Assembly (NCBI RefSeq): GCF_030814415.1
Contig: NZ_JAUSVB010000005.1
Location: forward strand, 248,001 to 312,000
Direction of reading: 5' to 3'
Source of the DNA: Cellulomonas humilata
Lineage (GTDB): Bacteria > Actinomycetota > Actinomycetes > Actinomycetales > Cellulomonadaceae
Length of the DNA: 64,000 nt
Shown: positions 7,104 to 15,540 of the stretch, piece after piece
Layout: each line of letters starts with the position of its first letter
How positions within the stretch are numbered: the stretch's first letter is position 1
The notes under the pieces: generated by a model
What the model was told of the DNA's origin: nothing
Seen by the model: the letters and a program-made list of their open reading frames with translations, nothing else
The model's database searches: none
Position numbers and translations under genes: made by a program

Positions 7104-9779
7104 TCAGGAGGCCGTCGGTGCGTGGGCGAGGACCGCGGTGAGCAGGCGGATCGCGGCCGCCTTGTCGAGCGGGTTGTTCGCGTTGCCGCACTTCGGTGAC
7201 TGCACGCACGCGGGGCAGCCGGCGAAGCAGCGGCAGGCGGCGATGGCGTCCCGCGTGGCCCGCAACCAGGTCGCACCGAGCGCGAAGCCTCGTTCCGCGA
7301 ACCCCGCCCCACCGGGGTAGGCGTCGTGGACGAAGACGGTGGCCTGCTCGGTGTCGACGTGCAGCGCGGTCGACAGGCCGCCGAGGTCCCACCGGTCGCA
7401 CGTCGCGAGGAGGGGCAGGAGGCCGATGGAGGCGTGCTCGGCGGCGTGCAGGGCGCCCGGGGTGGCCTCGACGGTGACTCCGGCGGCGAGCAGGACCTCG
7501 GCGGGTGCGGTCCACCAGACGGCGGTGGTGCGCAGCATGCGGGCGGGCAGGTCGAGCTCCTCGGTGCCGAGCACCTGCAGGTCGGGGATGCGTTTGCGCT
7601 GGTAGCCGAGGACCTGGGTGGTCACGTCGACGGACCCGAACCCCCATGTGACCGGACCCCAGGGCACCTCGGCGTCGACGGACTGGATCTCCGTCGTCGT
7701 GACCCAGCGTGCCCAGGTGCCGTAGTCGACGTCGCGACGGGTCACCAGGGCGACGCCGTCCTCGAGCCGGAGCTCGTCGACGACGAACGAGGCGCCCTGG
7801 TGCACGTAGACGGCTCCGTCGTGGACGGTGGAGTCGGCGGAAGCCGCGTCGACGGTGCCGAGCAGGCGGCCGGTGACCGACTCGACGACGCGGACGGGGT
7901 CACCGCCGGAGCCGCGCAGGTCGGTCAGGCGGCTGGCCTGCTCGTTGTGCGTCCAATACCAGCCGGAGGGGCGGCGCCGCAGGGTCCCGCGCTCGACAAG
8001 CTCGGCGAGCAGGTCGGCGGTGCGGGGCCCGAAGAGGTCCAGCTCCTCGGACCGCAGGGGGAGCTCGGCCGCGGCGGCGCACAGGTGCGGTGCCAGCACG
8101 TAGGGGTTGGTGGTGTCGAAGACGGTTGCCTCGACGGGTGCGTCGAAGATCGCCTCGGCGTGGTGCACGAGGAACGTGTCGAGCGGGTCCTCGCGGGCGA
8201 CGAGGACGACGAGCCCGTCGGTGCCGGCGCGGCCGGCCCGGCCGGCCTGCTGCCAGAGCGAGACGCGGGTGCCGGGCCAGCCGGCGATGAGGACGGCGTC
8301 GAGCCCGGAGATGTCGACGCCCAGCTCGAGCGCGTTGGTCGTCGCGAGGGCCCGCAGGTCGCCGGACCGGATCGCAGCCTCCAGTGCTCGGCGCTCCTCG
8401 GGCAGGTAGCCGCCGCGGTAGGCCTGCACGGACGTCGCGAACGTCGGGTCGATCTCCAGCAGGTGCGCGCGCGTGGTGGCCGCGACGGACTCCGCTCCTC
8501 GTCGCGACCGCGTGAAGGCCAGCGAGCGGGCGCCCGCCGCGGTGAGGTCGGCCAGGAGGTCGGCGATCTCGGCGGTCGCGGTTCGCCGTGGGCGGTCGGA
8601 GGGCTCAGCGACGAACCGCTCGCCGGTGCCGAGCGGGCCAGACCCTTCGCCTGTGGCGAGCGGACCGGGACCGGGGTGGGCGCCGGGGAGCAGCCCGGCG
8701 AGGAGCTCCCCCAGGGCGACGGGGTCCTCGGCGCCGGGGAACGCGGGCGACGACGCACCACTGGCCGGGGCGGTCGCGGGGCCGTCCCCGGCCGATCCCC
8801 AGATGTCGTCCGGCGCGGGCGGGCTGAGGTCGTCCGCGCTGCGGGTCACGTGGCGGGGGAGCGCGAGCGGGGTGGCCCAGGGGTCGTCCTCGGGCAGGAG
8901 GGCGGACCAGGGGGCGTCGGAGCCGGGCAGCTCGGGCGGCTGCCACAGGACGAACGTCTTGCGACCCGCGGGGGAGGCGTCGGTGGTGACGGCGGTGACC
9001 TCGGACGGGTCGACGCCGATCAGCCGCGCGGCGCTCACGGCGGGGTCGGACGTGGTGGCGGACGCGAGCAGGAACGTCGGCGTCGCACCGTAGGACGCAG
9101 CGAGCCGGCGCAGTCGCCGGAGCACCAGGCCGACGTGCGCACCGAACACCCCACGGAACGCGTGGCACTCGTCGACCACCACGTACCGCAGCGAGCCGAG
9201 CAGCCGTGCCCACCGACGGTGCTGGGGCAGCAGCGCGAAGTGCAGGAAGTCGGGGTTGGTCAGGACGACGTCGGCATGCTCCTGCACCCAGCGGCGTTCG
9301 TCGAGGGACGTGTCGCCGTCGCAGGTGGACACCCGGACGTCGCGCGTGCGGCCGGCCACCAGGAGCCGGTCGAGAGCGGCGAGCTGGTCGGCGGCGAGGG
9401 CCTTGGTCGGGCACAGGTAGAGGGTCGTGGCGCGACGGGTCAGCGACTCGATGCGGCCGGGGTCGAGCAGCGACCGGGCGCTCGCAGCGCGGGCGGTGGA
9501 CAGGGCGGGGAGCCAGAACGCGAGGGACTTGCCGGAACCGGTCGAGGTGGCCAGGACGGTGTGCCGGCCGGACCACGCCGCGTCGGCGGCCTCGACCTGG
9601 TGCAGCCAGGGGCGGTCGACGCCCAGGGCGCGGTATCCCTGGACCAGGTCCGCGTCCGCCCACGACGGCCAGTCCGCCTGCGTGCCCGCTCGCGCGGGCA
9701 GGTGCCGGACATGGGTCATGCGGTCCGAACGGCCTCCGGCGGCGAGCAGCACGTCGAGCAGCGCGCCGGGTTCCACCAC
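7104..9779 (-). CDS. SftH/MrfA-type DEAH-box helicase with C-terminal DUF1998
   Basis: An 891-aa superfamily 2 helicase. Walker A STGSGKS is at 79-85, DECH at 203-206, SAT at 240-242; the second RecA domain carries LELGVDISGLD and QAGRAGRAGT; the C-terminal DUF1998 region has a Cys cluster (C849, C851, C855, C858, C864 in CRCFAGCPACVQSPKCG), a likely metal site. Mycobacterial SftH (Rv3649 type) and Bacillus MrfA/YprA belong to this clade and act on DNA 3'-to-5'; MrfA works in mitomycin lesion repair. The GTG at 9779 is the longest start; ATG at 9719 (MTHVRHLP) is an alternative. A Pro/Gly/Ala-rich insert with a repeated GPLxTGE unit sits between the RecA domains. Convergent with the GyrI-like gene, divergent from pxpA. 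Confidence 0.92.
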   Translation of the reverse strand: MVEPGALLDVLLAAGGRSDRMTHVRHLPARAGTQADWPSWADADLVQGYRALGVDRPWLHQVEAADAAWSGRHTVLATSTGSGKSLAFWLPALSTARAASARSLLDPGRIESLTRRATTLYLCPTKALAADQLAALDRLLVAGRTRDVRVSTCDGDTSLDERRWVQEHADVVLTNPDFLHFALLPQHRRWARLLGSLRYVVVDECHAFRGVFGAHVGLVLRRLRRLAASYGATPTFLLASATTSDPAVSAARLIGVDPSEVTAVTTDASPAGRKTFVLWQPPELPGSDAPWSALLPEDDPWATPLALPRHVTRSADDLSPPAPDDIWGSAGDGPATAPASGASSPAFPGAEDPVALGELLAGLLPGAHPGPGPLATGEGSGPLGTGERFVAEPSDRPRRTATAEIADLLADLTAAGARSLAFTRSRRGAESVAATTRAHLLEIDPTFATSVQAYRGGYLPEERRALEAAIRSGDLRALATTNALELGVDISGLDAVLIAGWPGTRVSLWQQAGRAGRAGTDGLVVLVAREDPLDTFLVHHAEAIFDAPVEATVFDTTNPYVLAPHLCAAAAELPLRSEELDLFGPRTADLLAELVERGTLRRRPSGWYWTHNEQASRLTDLRGSGGDPVRVVESVTGRLLGTVDAASADSTVHDGAVYVHQGASFVVDELRLEDGVALVTRRDVDYGTWARWVTTTEIQSVDAEVPWGPVTWGFGSVDVTTQVLGYQRKRIPDLQVLGTEELDLPARMLRTTAVWWTAPAEVLLAAGVTVEATPGALHAAEHASIGLLPLLATCDRWDLGGLSTALHVDTEQATVFVHDAYPGGAGFAERGFALGATWLRATRDAIAACRCFAGCPACVQSPKCGNANNPLDKAAAIRLLTAVLAHAPTAS

Positions 9780-9810
9780 GCGCCCATCCTCGCACCGGGT
9801 CCGGGTCGGG

Positions 9811-9823
9811 CAGGATCGGGTGC
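9811..9823 (+). promoter_or_regulatory. Candidate leaderless -10 element for pxpA
   Basis: CAGGAT (9811-9816) sits 7 bases before the ATG at 9824 and no Shine-Dalgarno sequence is present, as expected for a leaderless actinobacterial transcript starting at or next to the ATG. Confidence 0.4.
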
Positions 9824-10585
9824 ATGGCGGACCGGATCGACCTGAACTGCGACCTCGGCGAGGAGTTCGACGCCTGGGAGCCGGGCGTCGACGGCCTCGA
9901 CACGCTGCTGCTCGACGTCGTGACCAGCGCCAACGTCGCCTGCGGGTTCCACGCGGGCGACGAGCGCACCATGGCCGCCGTGTGCCGGGCGGCCGCGCGA
10001 CGCGGGGTGGCCGTCGGCGCGCACGTGTCCTATCTCGACCGCGAGAACTTCGGCCGCCGCTTCGTCGACGTCCCCGCCGACGTGCTGCAGGCGCAGGTGA
10101 CCCAGCAGATCGACCTGCTGCAGGGGATCGCTCTCGGCGCGGGTACGCGGGTGGCCTACGTGAAGCCGCACGGGGCGCTCTACAACGCGGTCGTCCACCA
10201 CGAGCAGCACGCGCGGGCCGTCGTCGCCGCGATCACGGACCTGCCGGTGCTGGGGCTGCCCGGATCCGCCGTGCTGGCCGCGGCGAGCGCCCGTGGGCTG
10301 CGTGCGGTGCCGGAGGCGTTCGCCGACCGCGGCTACCGAGCCGACGGGACGTTGGTGCCGCGATCGGAGCCCGGGGCACTCGTGACGGACGCGGACGAGG
10401 TGGCTGCCCGGGTGCTGCGTCTGGCGACGGACGGGGTGGTCGTCGCCGTCGACGGCACGGAGGTCACCGTGGCGGCCGAGTCGGTGTGCGTGCACTCGGA
10501 CACCCCCGGGGCCGCGGGGCTGGCGCGCACGGTCCGGACCGCGCTCGTCGAGAACGGCGTGGCGATCCTGCCCTTCGTCGCCTGA
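9824..10585 (+). CDS. pxpA: 5-oxoprolinase subunit A (LamB/YcsF family)
   Basis: A 253-aa protein covering the whole LamB/YcsF family. Opening IDLNCDLGEEF, TSANVACGFHAGD, GAHVSYLDRENFGRR, and YVKPHGALYN are the signature segments of PxpA. With PxpB and PxpC it forms the ATP-dependent prokaryotic 5-oxoprolinase that opens 5-oxo-L-proline (a damage product of glutamine/glutamate) to L-glutamate in the cytoplasm. It is one gene in the common pxpABC operon, but here its partners lie 1.8 kb downstream behind a sigma factor cassette. The ATG at 9824 follows a -10-like CAGGAT by 7 bases. Confidence 0.93.
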   Translation: MADRIDLNCDLGEEFDAWEPGVDGLDTLLLDVVTSANVACGFHAGDERTMAAVCRAAARRGVAVGAHVSYLDRENFGRRFVDVPADVLQAQVTQQIDLLQGIALGAGTRVAYVKPHGALYNAVVHHEQHARAVVAAITDLPVLGLPGSAVLAAASARGLRAVPEAFADRGYRADGTLVPRSEPGALVTDADEVAARVLRLATDGVVVAVDGTEVTVAAESVCVHSDTPGAAGLARTVRTALVENGVAILPFVA

Positions 10586-10631
10586 CGGCCGCGCCTGTCG
10601 GGCCGGACGGCCGGCCAGCCCGATCATGGCC

Positions 10632-10657
10632 CCAACGAAACGGTGCGCTCGTCCGTC
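10632..10657 (+). promoter_or_regulatory. Candidate ECF-type promoter CCAAC-N18-GTC (copy 1)
   Basis: CCAAC (10632-10636) and GTC (10655-10657) are separated by 18 bases, the same spacing as upstream of the other two sigma genes (16108-16133 and 18108-18133, minus strand). The extended -35 reads CCAACGAAACG against CCAACGGTTCG and CCAACCGTTCG in the others. It also argues that the sigma gene starts at 10716, since an ATG at 10626 would lie upstream of the promoter. Confidence 0.65.
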
Positions 10658-10715
10658 ATGGTCGATGTCGGGCCCATCGGCCGGCACGGACCGAGCAGCG
10701 AGGCGGGCACGCGAG

Positions 10716-11252
10716 GTGGACTGGCAAGACGTGCTGGACACGCTCGTTCGTGACCGCGGACCCGCGCTGCTCCGCTACGGGTACCTGCTCACCGGTGACC
10801 CCGGCGACGCCCAGGAGCTGGTGCAGGACGCGCTGGTCTCGGTGCTCGCGCGCAAGGCGAGGCTCCGCGAGCCGGCCGCGGTCGAGGGGTACGTCCGCCA
10901 GACCATGCTGTCGTCCTACATCGACGGGTACCGCCGCCGCCGACGGTGGCTGGGGCTGCGGCACCTGGTGGCGTCCCCGGAGGTCAGCGACGACCATCGG
11001 CACGGCGTGGACGCCCGGCGTGACGTCGTGGCCGCGCTCGCGGTGCTCGCGCCGCGGGTGCGCGCGTGCGTGGTCCTGCGGTACTTCGAGGACCTCACGG
11101 TCGCGGAGATCGCGGACCGGCTGCAGCTGTCCGACGGCACCGTGAAGCGGTACCTCAGCGACGGGGTGCACGGGCTGGAGCGGGTGCTCGGTCCCGTCGA
11201 GCCCGCAGCGCCGACCGAGTCCCACCTGATCACCACCAGGAGCACACGATGA
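10716..11252 (+). CDS. SigE-family ECF RNA polymerase sigma factor (cassette 1)
   Basis: A 178-aa ECF sigma factor. Region 2 is YLLTGDPGDAQELVQDALV with the -10-recognition helix ending GYVRQTMLSSYIDGYRRRRRW; region 4 is RACVVLRYFEDLTVAEIADRL followed by DGTVKRYLSDG. A GTG start at 10716 gives VDWQDVLDTLVRDRG, aligning with the N-termini of the two paralogues in this window; upstream residues look non-coding. The stop overlaps the next gene by ATGA, pairing it with a membrane protein that should act as its anti-sigma or sensor. The CCAAC-N18-GTC promoter upstream, shared by all three paralogues, suggests autoregulation or cross-regulation. Confidence 0.9.
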   Translation: MDWQDVLDTLVRDRGPALLRYGYLLTGDPGDAQELVQDALVSVLARKARLREPAAVEGYVRQTMLSSYIDGYRRRRRWLGLRHLVASPEVSDDHRHGVDARRDVVAALAVLAPRVRACVVLRYFEDLTVAEIADRLQLSDGTVKRYLSDGVHGLERVLGPVEPAAPTESHLITTRSTR

Positions 11253-12373
11253 GCCTCGACCTGTATGCGGCGTTGCGGGATGCCGCCGAGCACGCCCCGG
11301 TCGGCACGCTCGAGCCGACGGCCCTCGGCCGTCGGATCCGTCGTCGTCGGGCGACGCAGACCGCGGTCCGGTCGGCCGGCGGCGTCGGGCTGGCCGGCGT
11401 GATCGCCCTGACCGCGACACAGACCCCCGGGCTGCTGGGCCGGTTCCCGTGGAGCGCGGCCGGGGGCACGGTGACGGGGCTTCCCGCCGACGAGGTGGCA
11501 AGCGAGCTGCCCGCCGCGGACCCAGCGGCGGCGGCGGGTGCGTGCGGATGGATCGTGGAACCGCCCGCCGATGCACCGGAGATCGAGCTCGGCGTCTCGC
11601 TCGACACGTACCAGCAGCGGAGCTACCTGGCGCTGCCGGTGTCGCTGACCGTGCACGTGCCGGACGGCGTCACCCTGCAGGACCCGGTCGACGTGGTGGT
11701 GGCGAAGGACGGCGTGGTCGTCGCGAGGGCCTATGAGGGCCACGACCTCGCCGTGGCCGACGACCCGGGGCCGCACTCGATGGGCAGCTGGAGCGAGATG
11801 GCGCTCACCACCTGTGGCGGGCCCGACGCGACCAAGGCGCTGCCCGACGGGAAGTACACGATGTACGGGGTGCTCCCAGGCGCCGACGGGCCGGAACCGG
11901 CCGCGCTCAGTCCTGGTCAGCCGCTCGTCGTCGCGGGCAACGCGCGTGAGTCCTGGTGCGGTGCAGGCACCTCCGTGATCCCCCGGGGTGACGACCGGGT
12001 GCAGCTCGACGTGAGCGTGCTCGATGACGTGAGCATGAGCCTCTGGCTCGTCTGGAAGGGCGACGCCGAGGCGTCGATGGTCAGCGAGCGGACGCTCCTC
12101 GTGGACGACGAGACAGGTCGGATCGTCGGCGACTCGGACACCTGGGACTCGGCACTGGGCCGCACGACGGCCGACCTCGACCCCAGCTCCCCGCTGGCTC
12201 TCACCCCGACGATCAGGACGACCTCGTGCGTGGACGACGCGCCGCTGCCGGCGGGGACCTACCGGGTGTACAGCGTGGTGACCGTGGCACCCACGTGGAG
12301 CGACGCCGGCGAGGGACTGTCGACCAACGCGACGGGCGTCGCGGAGGCGACCGGGACGGTCACCGTGCCGTAG
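11249..12373 (+). CDS. Membrane-anchored ectodomain protein paired with sigma factor (cassette 1)
   Basis: A 374-aa protein with ATG overlapping the sigma stop. The cytoplasmic N-terminus (LYAALRDAAEHAP, then GRRIRRRR at about 27-34) leads to one membrane helix (about 43-56) and a ~310-residue exterior. The exterior holds two similar modules: the first has VAKDGVVVARAYE, then TTCGGPDATKALPDGKYTMY; the second has TTSCVDDAPLPAGTYRVY. It is a likely anti-sigma factor or signal-receiving partner by position and topology, but lacks a canonical zinc anti-sigma HxxxCxxC motif. Its family was not recognised. The same Cys-x(5-13)-LP[AD]G-x-Y signature recurs in the partners of the other two sigma genes. 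Confidence 0.75.
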   Translation: MSLDLYAALRDAAEHAPVGTLEPTALGRRIRRRRATQTAVRSAGGVGLAGVIALTATQTPGLLGRFPWSAAGGTVTGLPADEVASELPAADPAAAAGACGWIVEPPADAPEIELGVSLDTYQQRSYLALPVSLTVHVPDGVTLQDPVDVVVAKDGVVVARAYEGHDLAVADDPGPHSMGSWSEMALTTCGGPDATKALPDGKYTMYGVLPGADGPEPAALSPGQPLVVAGNARESWCGAGTSVIPRGDDRVQLDVSVLDDVSMSLWLVWKGDAEASMVSERTLLVDDETGRIVGDSDTWDSALGRTTADLDPSSPLALTPTIRTTSCVDDAPLPAGTYRVYSVVTVAPTWSDAGEGLSTNATGVAEATGTVTVP

Positions 12374-12379
12374 GTCCGG

Positions 12380-12391
12380 CAAGATCGGCCC
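12380..12391 (+). promoter_or_regulatory. Candidate leaderless -10 element for pxpB
   Basis: CAAGAT (12380-12385) lies 6 bases before the ATG at 12392, without a Shine-Dalgarno sequence. It resembles the CAGGAT before pxpA, so pxpA and pxpBC may be separately but similarly expressed although split by the sigma cassette. Confidence 0.35.
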
Positions 12392-13033
12392 ATGACCGAC
12401 GCACGCGCGCCGCGGGTGGTGCCCTACGGGGACGACGCCGTCCTCGTGGAGCTCCCCGGGCTCGCCGAGGTCCGGGCGCTCGACGACGCGGTGCGTGCGG
12501 CGCGCGCGACGGACCCGGACGCGGCAGGCATCGTCGACCAGGTCCCGGCCGCGCGCACGCTGCTCCTGCGGGTGCGGGAGGACGCCGACCCCGGTGCGCT
12601 GCCGGTGGAGCGCTGGTGGGCCGCACGGTCGTCCCGAGCTGCCGAGGCGGACGCCCGCGACGTCACGATCACGGTCGACTACGACGGTCCCGACCTCGCC
12701 GACGTCGCCCGGCTGACGGGACTCACTGTCGACGAGGTCGTCGCGCGGCACACGGGCGCGCAGTACACGGTGGCGTTCGGTGGCTTCATGGCCGGCTTCG
12801 CGTACCTGGTCGGTCTGGACCCGGCGCTGCGGGTGCCGCGGCTCGACAGCCCGCGCGAGCGCGTCCCCGCGGGGTCGGTGGCGATCGCCGACGAGTTCAG
12901 CGCGGTGTACCCGGCCGCGACGCCGGGCGGCTGGCGGCTCCTGGGCCGGTGCGAGCAGACGCTCTTCGACGTGGACCGCGAGCCCCCGGCGCTGCTGCAG
13001 CCGGGTACCCGCGTGCGGTTCGTAGCGTCATGA
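12392..13033 (+). CDS. pxpB: 5-oxoprolinase subunit B (KipI-like carboxyltransferase C/D domain)
   Basis: A 213-aa cyclophilin-fold protein. VVPYGDDAVLVEL at the start, VDYDGPDLADVARLTGLTV, and the conserved FGGFMAGFAYLVGLDP segment are PxpB/KipI signatures; the C-terminal ATPGGWRLLGRCEQTLFD is also typical. It forms the B-C core of 5-oxoprolinase with PxpC. The ATG is 6 bases after a -10-like CAAGAT. The stop overlaps the pxpC start (ATGA), so B and C are co-translated. Confidence 0.92.
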   Translation: MTDARAPRVVPYGDDAVLVELPGLAEVRALDDAVRAARATDPDAAGIVDQVPAARTLLLRVREDADPGALPVERWWAARSSRAAEADARDVTITVDYDGPDLADVARLTGLTVDEVVARHTGAQYTVAFGGFMAGFAYLVGLDPALRVPRLDSPRERVPAGSVAIADEFSAVYPAATPGGWRLLGRCEQTLFDVDREPPALLQPGTRVRFVAS

Positions 13034-13908
13034 CGGGCGGCGCGCTGGAGGTGCTCGAGCCGGGTCTGCTCACGCTCGTCGAGGACCTGGGCAGACCCGG
13101 CTGGGCGCACATCGGGGTCGGCCGGTCGGGCGCCGCCGACGCGGGGGCGCTGCGGCTGGCCAACCGGCTGGTCGCCAACGACGAGGGTGCGGCGGGGCTC
13201 GAGGTCCTGCTGGGCGGGCTGCGGCTGCGCGCGGTCGGGGACGTGACGGTCGCGCTCGCGGGTGCGCGGGGGCCGACGTGGCTGGACGACCGGCCGGTCG
13301 GGCACGAGGCGGTGCTGGAGCTGCGGTCGGGTGCGGAGCTCCGGCTCGGCACCGTGACCTCCGGCCTGCGGACGTACGTCGCCGTGCGGGGCGGGATCGA
13401 CGTCCCGGCCGTGCTGGGGTCCCGGTCCACGGACCAGCTCGCGGCCCTGGGGCCGGCACCGTTGCGGGCCGGTGACGTCCTGGCGGTGGGCCCCGCACCG
13501 GCGGGCTGGCCGGTGGTGGACCTCGCGCCCGTGCCCGACCTGCCGGACCGCGTCGAGCTCCCGGTGGTGCCGGGGCCGCACGCGGACTGGTTCGACGACG
13601 TGCTGGCGCGGTTGCAGGCCGGCGAGTGGCACGTGACCCCGGCGACGAACCGCGTGGCGGTCCGGCTCACGGGACCCGTTCTGGCCCGCACCTCGGACGC
13701 CACCGGCCGGGAGCTGCCGTCGGAGGGACTCGTGCTCGGCGCCGTGCAGGTGCCTCCCGACGGGCAGCCGGTCGTGTTCGGTGTCGACCACCCGGTCACG
13801 GGCGGCTACCCCGTGGTCGCCGTGGTCCGCCGGTACGCGCACGGCCGGCTCGCCCAGGTCAGGCCCGGGGACCGGGTGTCCTTCGTGCACGGCCGCGCGT
13901 CTGTTTGA
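13030..13908 (+). CDS. pxpC: 5-oxoprolinase subunit C (KipA-like biotin-dependent carboxyltransferase family)
   Basis: A 292-aa protein. LEVLEPGLLTLVEDLGRPGW, GVGRSGAADAGALRLANRLV and LEVLLGGLRLR are the PxpC/KipA N-terminal hallmarks; the end contains GYPVVAVVRRYAHGRLAQVRPGD, also conserved. It completes the oxoprolinase. The ATG overlaps pxpB. Twenty-three bases later an STAS protein begins in the same direction, which is not a usual oxoprolinase partner. Confidence 0.92.
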   Translation: MTGGALEVLEPGLLTLVEDLGRPGWAHIGVGRSGAADAGALRLANRLVANDEGAAGLEVLLGGLRLRAVGDVTVALAGARGPTWLDDRPVGHEAVLELRSGAELRLGTVTSGLRTYVAVRGGIDVPAVLGSRSTDQLAALGPAPLRAGDVLAVGPAPAGWPVVDLAPVPDLPDRVELPVVPGPHADWFDDVLARLQAGEWHVTPATNRVAVRLTGPVLARTSDATGRELPSEGLVLGAVQVPPDGQPVVFGVDHPVTGGYPVVAVVRRYAHGRLAQVRPGDRVSFVHGRASV

Positions 13909-13931
13909 ATGCACGGGAGGGAGGGGACCCG

Positions 13932-14267
13932 ATGGACGTGCGTGTGACCAGCCGGGACGTCGGTCCCCGGACCGTCGTGGAGGTGGACGGCGAGATCGAC
14001 GTGTCGTCGGCCGACGCGCTGCGCGACCAGCTCGCGGAGCTGCTCGACCGGGACCGGACCGATCTGGTCATCGACCTGCGGGCGGTCCGGTTCATGGACT
14101 CGACGGGCCTCGGCGTCCTCGTCGGCACCCTGAAGAAGGTCCGGCTGGCGGGTGGTCAGCTCCAGCTCGTGATCGACTCCGAGCGGCTGCTCAAGGTCTT
14201 CCGGATCACCGCGCTGCTCCAGGTGTTCACCGTGCACGACACGGTCGAGGCGGCCCTGGACGCCTGA
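13932..14267 (+). CDS. STAS-domain anti-anti-sigma factor
   Basis: A 111-aa single-domain SpoIIAA/BldG-type protein. VVEVDGEIDVSSADALRDQL is the first strand and helix, and RFMDSTGLGVLVGTLKKV (about residues 55-72) holds the Asp-Ser-Thr-Gly loop whose Ser is phosphorylated by an anti-sigma kinase in this family. It has no kinase neighbour here, so its partner is elsewhere. Lying between sigma cassettes it is tempting to link it to them, but STAS proteins normally act on SigB/SigF-type sigma factors, not ECF sigmas. GGAGGGAGGGG precedes the ATG. Confidence 0.9.
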   Translation: MDVRVTSRDVGPRTVVEVDGEIDVSSADALRDQLAELLDRDRTDLVIDLRAVRFMDSTGLGVLVGTLKKVRLAGGQLQLVIDSERLLKVFRITALLQVFTVHDTVEAALDA

Positions 14268-14296
14268 TCGGGTGCCCTCGGCGACGGCTCGACAGG

Positions 14297-14312
14297 GACC
14301 GCCGTGGCGGTC
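14297..14312. terminator. Weak terminator-like hairpin between convergent genes
   Basis: GACCGCC (14297-14303) and GGCGGTC (14306-14312) form a tight dyad in the 64-bp gap between the STAS gene and the minus-strand ectodomain gene; there is no T-run. Confidence 0.35.
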
Positions 14313-14331
14313 GCAACGATCGGCTGACGGG

Positions 14332-15540
14332 TCAGTTCGGAAGGATCGAATAGGCGACGGTCTGCTCTCCGTCCTCCGACGTCGACGCCGCGACGCCGAC
14401 CTCCCAGCCCGCCACGGAGAAGGTGATGCCGGGCGGGGGCGCCAGCGCCGGGTAGGTCGACCAGTCGTCGCCGAGCAGCCGGACGGCCTCCTTGGCGGCG
14501 TCGTCCCCGTCGACGGCGATCACGACGCTCCACCCTTCGCCGCTCGCCCCACGCATCGGGCTGACCGACACCAGCCGACCGCCGACGAGGGGGACGTCCT
14601 CGACGGGGAAGCCCTCGGGGAGGCCGGTCGGTGCCGGGGGCATGTCGAGCAGGGTCAGGGACCAGGGGCCTGCCACGGCGCGGTCGTCGGCCTCCGCATA
14701 GCTCACGTAGACCGAGTACTCACCGGCGGGCAACGGCACGCCCCCGGGGTCCCCGTCCGTCGCGCAGGTGATCAGCTCCGTGCTCGTCAGGCCCGAGACC
14801 ACGGAGCGGTCGGGCGAGGACATCCACGAGTACCGCGGGTCCGGCGACGGGTCGGCGTCGGACGCCACGACGGTGCCGTCGTGGGTGATCAGGATCTGGC
14901 TGTCGAGCTCGTCGCCGGTGCCGCTGATCCGCTCCGAGCTCTCCGCGGCCTCGAGCTGCTGGCGCGCGACCTCTACCCCACGGTCCAGTGCGTCGACCTG
15001 GCCGGCGGTGAGCGGGACAGCATCCGGCGGATCCTCCATCACGGCCGCGCGACGCTCCTCCGCGGCGGCCAGCGTCTCGGTCGCGCTGCGCACCAGGTCG
15101 GCGACCGCGGCGTCCCGAGCACGCGGGGACAGCTCGCGGACGAGGACCGGGTTCATGGCGCGCCCGAGCAGGGTTCCCAGGTGGCTGCCCTGCTGGGGGA
15201 CGACGGAAGGGTCCTCCTGGTACCAGGAGCCGTCCGTCGACGGCAGCAGACCGACACGACCGGGGTCGGCCATGGGCAGCAGCCCGATGTCCGAGCCGCA
15301 CGTCCCGGGCGCTGCGTCGGCCCGTGCCTCGGGGAGCACCGACAGGGGCTGCCGCCCTCCGACGTACACGGCGCCGAACGCCACGGCTCCGACGGCCCCG
15401 ACGGCCACCCCGCCGCGCACCCCCGCGCGCACCGTCCGGCGGCGCCGGATGCGGCCGGTCAGCGTCGCGACGTCGAACGGCGAGTCGTCCGGTCCCGTGT
15501 CGACGGCATCGTGCAGGGAACGGGTCAGGTCGGGGCTCAT
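14332..15540 (-). CDS. Membrane-anchored ectodomain protein paired with sigma factor (cassette 2)
   Basis: A 402-aa protein with ATG (15538-15540) overlapping the sigma stop. The cytoplasmic N-terminus (LTRSLHDAVD, GRIRRRR at about 29-35) is followed by one membrane helix (about 44-60) and a large exterior. It has a helical stretch with coiled-coil character around residues 135-200 (TETLAAAEERRAAV, VEVARQQLEAAES), then ILITHDGTVVASD and TCATDGDPGGVPLPAGEYSVY, matching the signature seen in the other two partners. It is predicted to hold its sigma factor or sense an envelope cue. No known domain was recognised. Confidence 0.72.
   Translation of the reverse strand: MSPDLTRSLHDAVDTGPDDSPFDVATLTGRIRRRRTVRAGVRGGVAVGAVGAVAFGAVYVGGRQPLSVLPEARADAAPGTCGSDIGLLPMADPGRVGLLPSTDGSWYQEDPSVVPQQGSHLGTLLGRAMNPVLVRELSPRARDAAVADLVRSATETLAAAEERRAAVMEDPPDAVPLTAGQVDALDRGVEVARQQLEAAESSERISGTGDELDSQILITHDGTVVASDADPSPDPRYSWMSSPDRSVVSGLTSTELITCATDGDPGGVPLPAGEYSVYVSYAEADDRAVAGPWSLTLLDMPPAPTGLPEGFPVEDVPLVGGRLVSVSPMRGASGEGWSVVIAVDGDDAAKEAVRLLGDDWSTYPALAPPPGITFSVAGWEVGVAASTSEDGEQTVAYSILPN

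Noticed and set aside
7326..9845. An 839-codon plus-strand open frame opposite the helicase
   Set aside because: Composition is Gly/Val/Arg-rich without motifs, and the opposite strand encodes a complete helicase with all its motifs.
10626..10715. An earlier ATG (10626) for the first sigma factor
   Set aside because: It lies before the candidate promoter, and the added residues do not align with the two paralogues.
13932..14267. Treating the STAS protein as the regulator of the adjacent ECF sigma factors
   Set aside because: STAS proteins act on anti-sigma kinases of SigB/SigF-type sigmas; no such kinase is here and the ECF sigmas have their own membrane partners.
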